In this document: positions 59,749 through 64,000 of the stretch, piece after piece | Numbering within the stretch: the first letter of the stretch is position 1 | Layout of the letters: the number at the start of each line of letters is the position of its first letter | Origin: Aquilaria yunnanensis | Lineage: Eukaryota; Streptophyta; Magnoliopsida; Malvales; Thymelaeaceae | Assembly (NCBI GenBank): GCA_039654915.1 | Contig: CM077594.1 | Coordinates: forward strand, 47,321,001-47,385,000 | Direction of reading: 5' to 3' | Length of the DNA: 64,000 bases | Program-made: the position numbers and the translations under genes | The notes under the pieces: generated by a model | What the model was told of the DNA's origin: nothing | Seen by the model: the letters and a program-made list of their open reading frames with translations, nothing else | Database searches by the model: none

Positions 59749-61050
59749 CCTACTATTAGTAGAAATTTGATTTCTGTGTCTTGTTTGGACAAGAAAGGTT
59801 TTTCATTTATAATAAAGGACAAATGTTGTTCTATTTATTTGAATGAAATCATTTATGGTAGTGCTCAACTTAGCAATGGGTTGTATGTTCTAGACCTTGA
59901 AGATCCAATCTATAATGTGAATACCAAGAAGGTCAGATTAAATTATTCAAACCCGACCTATCTCTGGCACTGTCAATTGGGCCATATAAATGAGACCCGT
60001 ATATCCAAACTACATAAGGATGGACTCTTGGACTCATTTGATTTTGAATCATATGAGACATGTGAGTCATGTTTGTTGGGCAAGATGACCAAAGCCCCAT
60101 TCACAGGGCAAAGTGAAAGGGCTAATGACTTACTAGGACTCATAAATACTGATGTATGTGGCCCTATGTCTACACATGCTAGAGGAGGTTTTCAATACTT
60201 CATTACTTTCACTGATGACTTCAGTAGATATGGCTATGTGTATCTCATGAGACACAAGTCAGAATCCTTTGAAAAGTTCAAAGAATTCAAGAATGAAGTA
60301 GAGAATCAACTCGGGAAGAGTATCAAAGTGCTTCGATCAGATCGAGGTGGAGAGTACATGGATCGAGAATTCCTTGACTATCTGAAGGAGTGTGATATAG
60401 TATCACAACTCACTCCACCAGATACACCTCAATGGAATAGTGTATCTGAAAGGAGAACTCAAACTCTGTTAGACATGGTTCGCTCCATGATGAGTCAAGC
60501 TGACCTTCCAAACTCCTTTTGGGAACATGCTCTAAAGACAGCCGCTTTTACACTAAATCGAGTTCCATCTAAATCGGTTCAAAAGACACCATATGAGATA
60601 TTGAGTGGGAGGCATCCCAATTTGTCTTTCATGAACATTTGGGGCTGTGACGCTTATCTGAAACATCAATCCTTTGACAAACTAGGGCCCAAATCTAAAA
60701 AATGCCTTTTTGTTAGGTATCCCAAAGAAACAAAGGGTTACTATTTCTACAATCCTTTTGAGCAAAAAGTGTTTATTGCTCGAAGTGGTGTATTTTTGGA
60801 GAAAGAGTTTATCTCTAAAGGAACTAGTGGGAGGAAAGTAGAACTTGAAGAAATTCAAGAACAACAGGGAGACATCGAACCTGAAATGGAACCTGAACAG
60901 ACACCACAAGATGTTGTGCTTCAAGAATCTGTTCCTGTAGCACAAAGCCCACATAGGTCTGGTAGGATTCAGTGTGAGCCTGAGAGATATGGATTTCTCA
61001 TGACTCAAACTAGTGATGTGATGCTCATGGATCAGGATGAGCCCACAAAC
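59749..61050 (+). pseudogene. C integrase and integrase-RT linker
   Basis: In the open frame 59728-61077 (449 residues) the first 7 codons are M2 LTR sequence. HHCC finger H81, H86, C112, C115 (LWHCQLGHIN ... CESCLLGKM). Core D142 (TDVCGP), D205 (RSDRGGEY) and E241 (VSERRTQTLLDM); the D-E spacing of 35 is typical. Then SFWEHALKTAAFTLNRVPSK and a linker with SPHRSGRI. A 1-nt gain near 61048 shifts the frame before the TYQEAM block. The best preserved coding stretch of the window. Confidence 0.92.
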
Positions 61051-61990
61051 CTACCAAGAAGCCATGTCAGGGCCTGACTCTAAGAAGTGGCTAGTGGCCA
61101 TGAAATCCGAGATGGAATCCATGTATGAAAACCAAGTATGAACTTTGGTTGACCCACCTGAAGGAGTAAAACCCATATGGTGCAAATGGGTTTTTAAGAA
61201 GAAAATTGACATGGATGGTAATGTGATTACCTTTAAGGGACGTTTGGTTGCAAAAGGTTTCAAGCAAATTCATGGTATTGACTATGATGAAACTTTTTTA
61301 CCAGTTGCTATGCTTAAATCCATCTGAATTTTGTTCGCTATTGCTGCACACTATGATTATGAGATAAGGCAAATGGATGTCAAAACTGCATTCCTAAATG
61401 GAAAGCTACTTGAGGATGTGTACATGACACAACCTGAAGGTTTTGTCACTCCTGAGAATGCCAATAAAGTGTGCAAGTTGCAAAGGTCTATTTATGGACT
61501 GAAGCAAGCTTCTCAAAGTTGGAATCTTCATTTTGATGAAGTAATCAAAGAGTTTGGTTTTATCAAAAATGAAGATGAACCTTGTGCCTACAAGAAGGTT
61601 AGTGGGAGCGCTATTGCCTTCTTGGTGTTGTATGTAGATGACATACTACTCATCGGGAATAACATTCCTGAGCTACAGTCTGTCAAGTCTTGGCTAAGGA
61701 AATGTTTCTCTATGAAGGACTTGGGTGATGTAGCCTATGTGTTAGGCATCAGGATCTATAGAGATAGATCTAGAATGGTTCTTGACCTAAGTCAAAGTAC
61801 ACACATTGACAAGGTGCTAAAGAGGTTTAGCATGCAAGATTCCAGGAAAGGATTCTTGCCCATGTCACATGGTGTAACTCTTTCTAGAACTCAGTGTCCG
61901 AGTACACACGAGGGGAGAGAGCGCATGAGTAAATTCTCTATGCTTTAGGAATTTGATCTATCATGTATGCCATGATATGTACTCGTCCCG
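61051..61990 (+). pseudogene. C reverse transcriptase
   Basis: SGPDSKKWLVAMKSEMESMYEN, IWCKWVFKKKIDMDGN, RLVAKGFKQIHGIDYDETF, MDVKTAFLNGKL, SIYGLKQASQSWN and LYVDDILLIGN with YVDD at 61631-61642. Stops at 61139 (TGG to TGA) and 61325 (CGA to TGA) and a frame break near 61930 inactivate it. Confidence 0.92.
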
Positions 61991-62605
61991 ATGTCTAATA
62001 TGCCTTGAGCATGACAAGTAGGTACCAATCGAACCCCGATGAGAGTCACTGGATAGCTGTTAAGAATATGCTTAAGTACTTATGAAGGACTAAGGATGCA
62101 TTCTTGGTCTTTGAAGGTGAAGATGAGCTCGTTGTAAGGGGTTACATCGATGCAAGCTTCCAATCCGATAAGGATGATTTTAGATCGCAATCTAGTTATG
62201 TGTTTTGTATTGGTGGTGGTGCTGTGAGCTAGAAGAGTTCAAAGCAAGAGACTGTAGCTGACTCTACAACAGAATCTGAGTACATTGCCACCTCTGATGC
62301 TGCGAAGGAGGCAGTTTGGATCAAGAAGTTCATCACTAAACTTGGAGTGGTCCAAGCATTGCCGACCCGATAGAGCTCTATTGTGACAACAATAGAGCAA
62401 TCGCACAGGCTAAGGAACCTTGTTCTCACCAGCGATCCAAACACATACTCAGACGCTATCATCTTACCAGGGAGATCATCGAGAGGGGTGATGTAAGGAT
62501 ATGCAGGACTTCGACAGATAGCAACATTGTTGATCCACTGAAAAAACCCCTTATGCAGCAAAAGCATGATAGCCATTCTAAGTCCATTGGTATTAGATAC
62601 ATGGA
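61991..62605 (+). pseudogene. C RNase H
   Basis: YIDASFQSDKDDFRSQSSYVF, KSSKQETVADSTTESEYIA and AAKEAVWIKKFI are clear (62140-62345); several frame changes and a TAG near 62230 (usual Trp) break it. The end of pol merges into the polypurine tract region. Confidence 0.87.
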
Positions 62606-62620
62606 TGATTGGCTTTAGTG

Positions 62621-62632
62621 CAAGTGGGAGAT
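62621..62632 (+). other. C polypurine tract
   Basis: CAAGTGGGAGAT directly before the 3' LTR, usual for plant copia elements. Confidence 0.8.
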
Positions 62633-64000
62633 TGGTAGTGTTGTGCCCAAAAGCCAATCATAAGATGATTGTAGTTTTTGTACATTGAGTCATGATATTT
62701 TATTAAGGCATTAATCTAGCAATTATGTTTGTTGTTCTATTTCTGCATAATGTAATAAACATAATTGTAACCCTAGAATAATGATATTCTTAAACATCCC
62801 TGGTCTAGTATTATTGTGGGGCGGGTTGCAATAATACATAACAACTAGCATATGTGGAGACTAATATGAGATATGTAGTCTGCATATAGGTACAAGTTGG
62901 AGAACTTGTGTACTGGACCGACCCACCCTGAGAACACTACATGGATTGTTATATGAGTGTCATAAGTGATTCTTATAGTGATCATGGTATAAGTAGTCCT
63001 TTGACCTAAAATCATCAAGGTTCCCTACATGTGAGTCACATACTTTGATACTTTCCTTTGTTGGTTGTAACTGAGTGAACTTGGAGGAGGTCATTGGGTA
63101 TGTCACATATCATGCAGAGGGATTTGTATGATCAAGATGGGATTTGTCCCTCCTACGTAACGGAAGTGATATTTTCGGGCCCCTTGATAGAGTAAGACTT
63201 AAAAAAATGCATGGCCATGCTCGGATGAGTTGATATACGATATCAATGTCATCAGTTTAAGTTGGTCTACTCGGTAATCAAGAAACCAAAGATTGGGCTA
63301 TACGAGAGTGACACATTCCATGTCTCGTGCTTAGTCCGGATATCTTGGACAAAGGGACAATGGCATATATCGGTGATGATTATAAAGGGTTAGCCAAATC
63401 ACCGACAATCTTATCACTTAGGTAGTAATGATGTGTTGCTAGACACCGCTCATTACTTATGATCATAAATGTGATTTATGATCATTGCCAACATGGTAAG
63501 AGCCTATTGGGTCGAACACATAGAGCTATTTGGATCATTAGAGTGCATGGGCTAATTATTTGGGTTATGGTTTCACTTTAATTTTGTATTAACAATGGGC
63601 CCAAGAGTTGAGCAATTATTAAGCCCGAAATTAAAGCCTAATTGGGTTAGGGCTTTGAAACCCATTAGGCCTGGAAGTTGAGTGTCACTGTAAATACAAC
63701 TTTTAGTGAGAAATTTGTAGGTCTCATTGCCCTAGCCTCCCAAAAGGACAGCCGCACTCTTCTCTTGCAATTCCTTTGAGGACACAAGCTAGCACTGCGA
63801 GCGTAAGAAAAATAGATCTACCGGGATGTGGTGGAAGCGTGGTGATCGCAAGAGGCTTGTGTGGATACCATAGAGAGCTTGAACATGTCAATCGTTCAGG
63901 TTTTGTGATTTGATTCTACAGTTGAGTGAGAGATCTCAACCGAAAATTAGGTATGAAAATTTTTGAACACCCGGTTTACGCCGTTTCACTTAGATCCTGG
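62633..64000 (+). repeat. C 3' LTR (cut by window end)
   Basis: Starts TGGTAGTGTTG (canonical TGTTAGTG in c2/c3) and aligns with c2 and c3 to the window end; 1368 of an expected ~1416 bp. TATA box region at 63688 is changed (TGTAAATA). It contains the uninterrupted X target site near 63538. Confidence 0.9.

Larger units (their letters stand above)
59749..64000 (+). mobile_element. C: Ty1/copia retrotransposon, outermost element, right part
   Basis: Pol runs 59749-62600, polypurine tract at 62621 and 3' LTR from 62633. It begins within the PTISRNLISVSCLDKKG motif that precedes the copia integrase finger, where M2 inserted. The domain order integrase before RT is copia. The left half lies beyond M2, outside the window. 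Confidence 0.92.

Noticed and set aside
59728..61077. 449-residue open frame as an intact copia protein
   Set aside because: Its first codons come from the M2 LTR across the insertion joint and its end follows a 1-nt shift near 61048; the true polyprotein is broken on both sides.
1..64000. tRNA, rRNA or host protein genes
   Set aside because: Reading both strands gave only retroelement domains; every stretch is assigned to an element or its LTR.

Overview
This window is plant (angiosperm) repeat DNA. I see no host gene, tRNA, rRNA or CRISPR array. Nearly every base belongs to LTR retrotransposons inserted into one another, as in pericentromeric heterochromatin of a large plant genome. The evidence is Ty3/gypsy pol of the plant Tat type (two RNase H domains, no chromodomain, an antisense gene after integrase), plant Ty1/copia pol, and many TG...CA ends flanked by 5-bp target-site duplications (TSDs). 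The species cannot be told from the sequence.

Nesting, from outside in. C is a copia element on the + strand; its pol and 3' LTR fill 59749-64000. M2 is a Tat element on the - strand (25698-59748, left end outside the window) inserted in C pol. M2 was hit by: c1, a copia LTR whose right part is 25150-25697; c2, a copia solo LTR (26536-40693, split); A4 (40833-45222); and A5 (49582-56732). M1, a + strand Tat element (1-25149, left end outside), sits in c1 and was hit by A1 (669-3863), W (4204-11220), A2 (15214-18482) and A3 (21438-24691). X, a complete Tat element of 12.7 kb (27444-40180), sits in c2 and carries an extra internal LTR (Y, 37083-37961). c3 (43019-44434) sits in A4, and B (51662-55862) sits in A5. 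Depth reaches five. Removing each insertion with one TSD copy rejoins the interrupted host sequence.

The Tat elements share one plan: LTR, PBS (TGGCGCC type), gag, protease, RT with RNase H, a second RNase H, integrase, a 340-366 bp spacer, an antisense gene pointing back toward pol, a leader with an antisense TATA box, a hairpin, a polypurine tract and the 3' LTR. The antisense gene has at least two introns: exon 1 is a globular domain resembling the 'putative gypsy type transposon' family, and exon 3 is a coiled coil. W is non-autonomous: it lacks recognisable gag and RT but keeps the LTRs, PBS, PPT and a shortened antisense gene. All coding regions carry stops or frameshifts, so nothing here looks active.

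Family A (five copies, 2.9-3.3 kb) and B (4.2 kb) are very long solo LTRs built from degenerate tandem modules: about 145 bp in A and about 123 bp in B, each marked by a TCGGCC/GGCCGA box. The main points for follow-up are the spliced antisense gene with its own promoter, W as a carrier of that gene alone, the gag start codon exactly 32 nt inside the LTR end, a covarying hairpin beside the polypurine tract, the periodic LTRs, and repeated A insertions at matching sites of M1 and M2.
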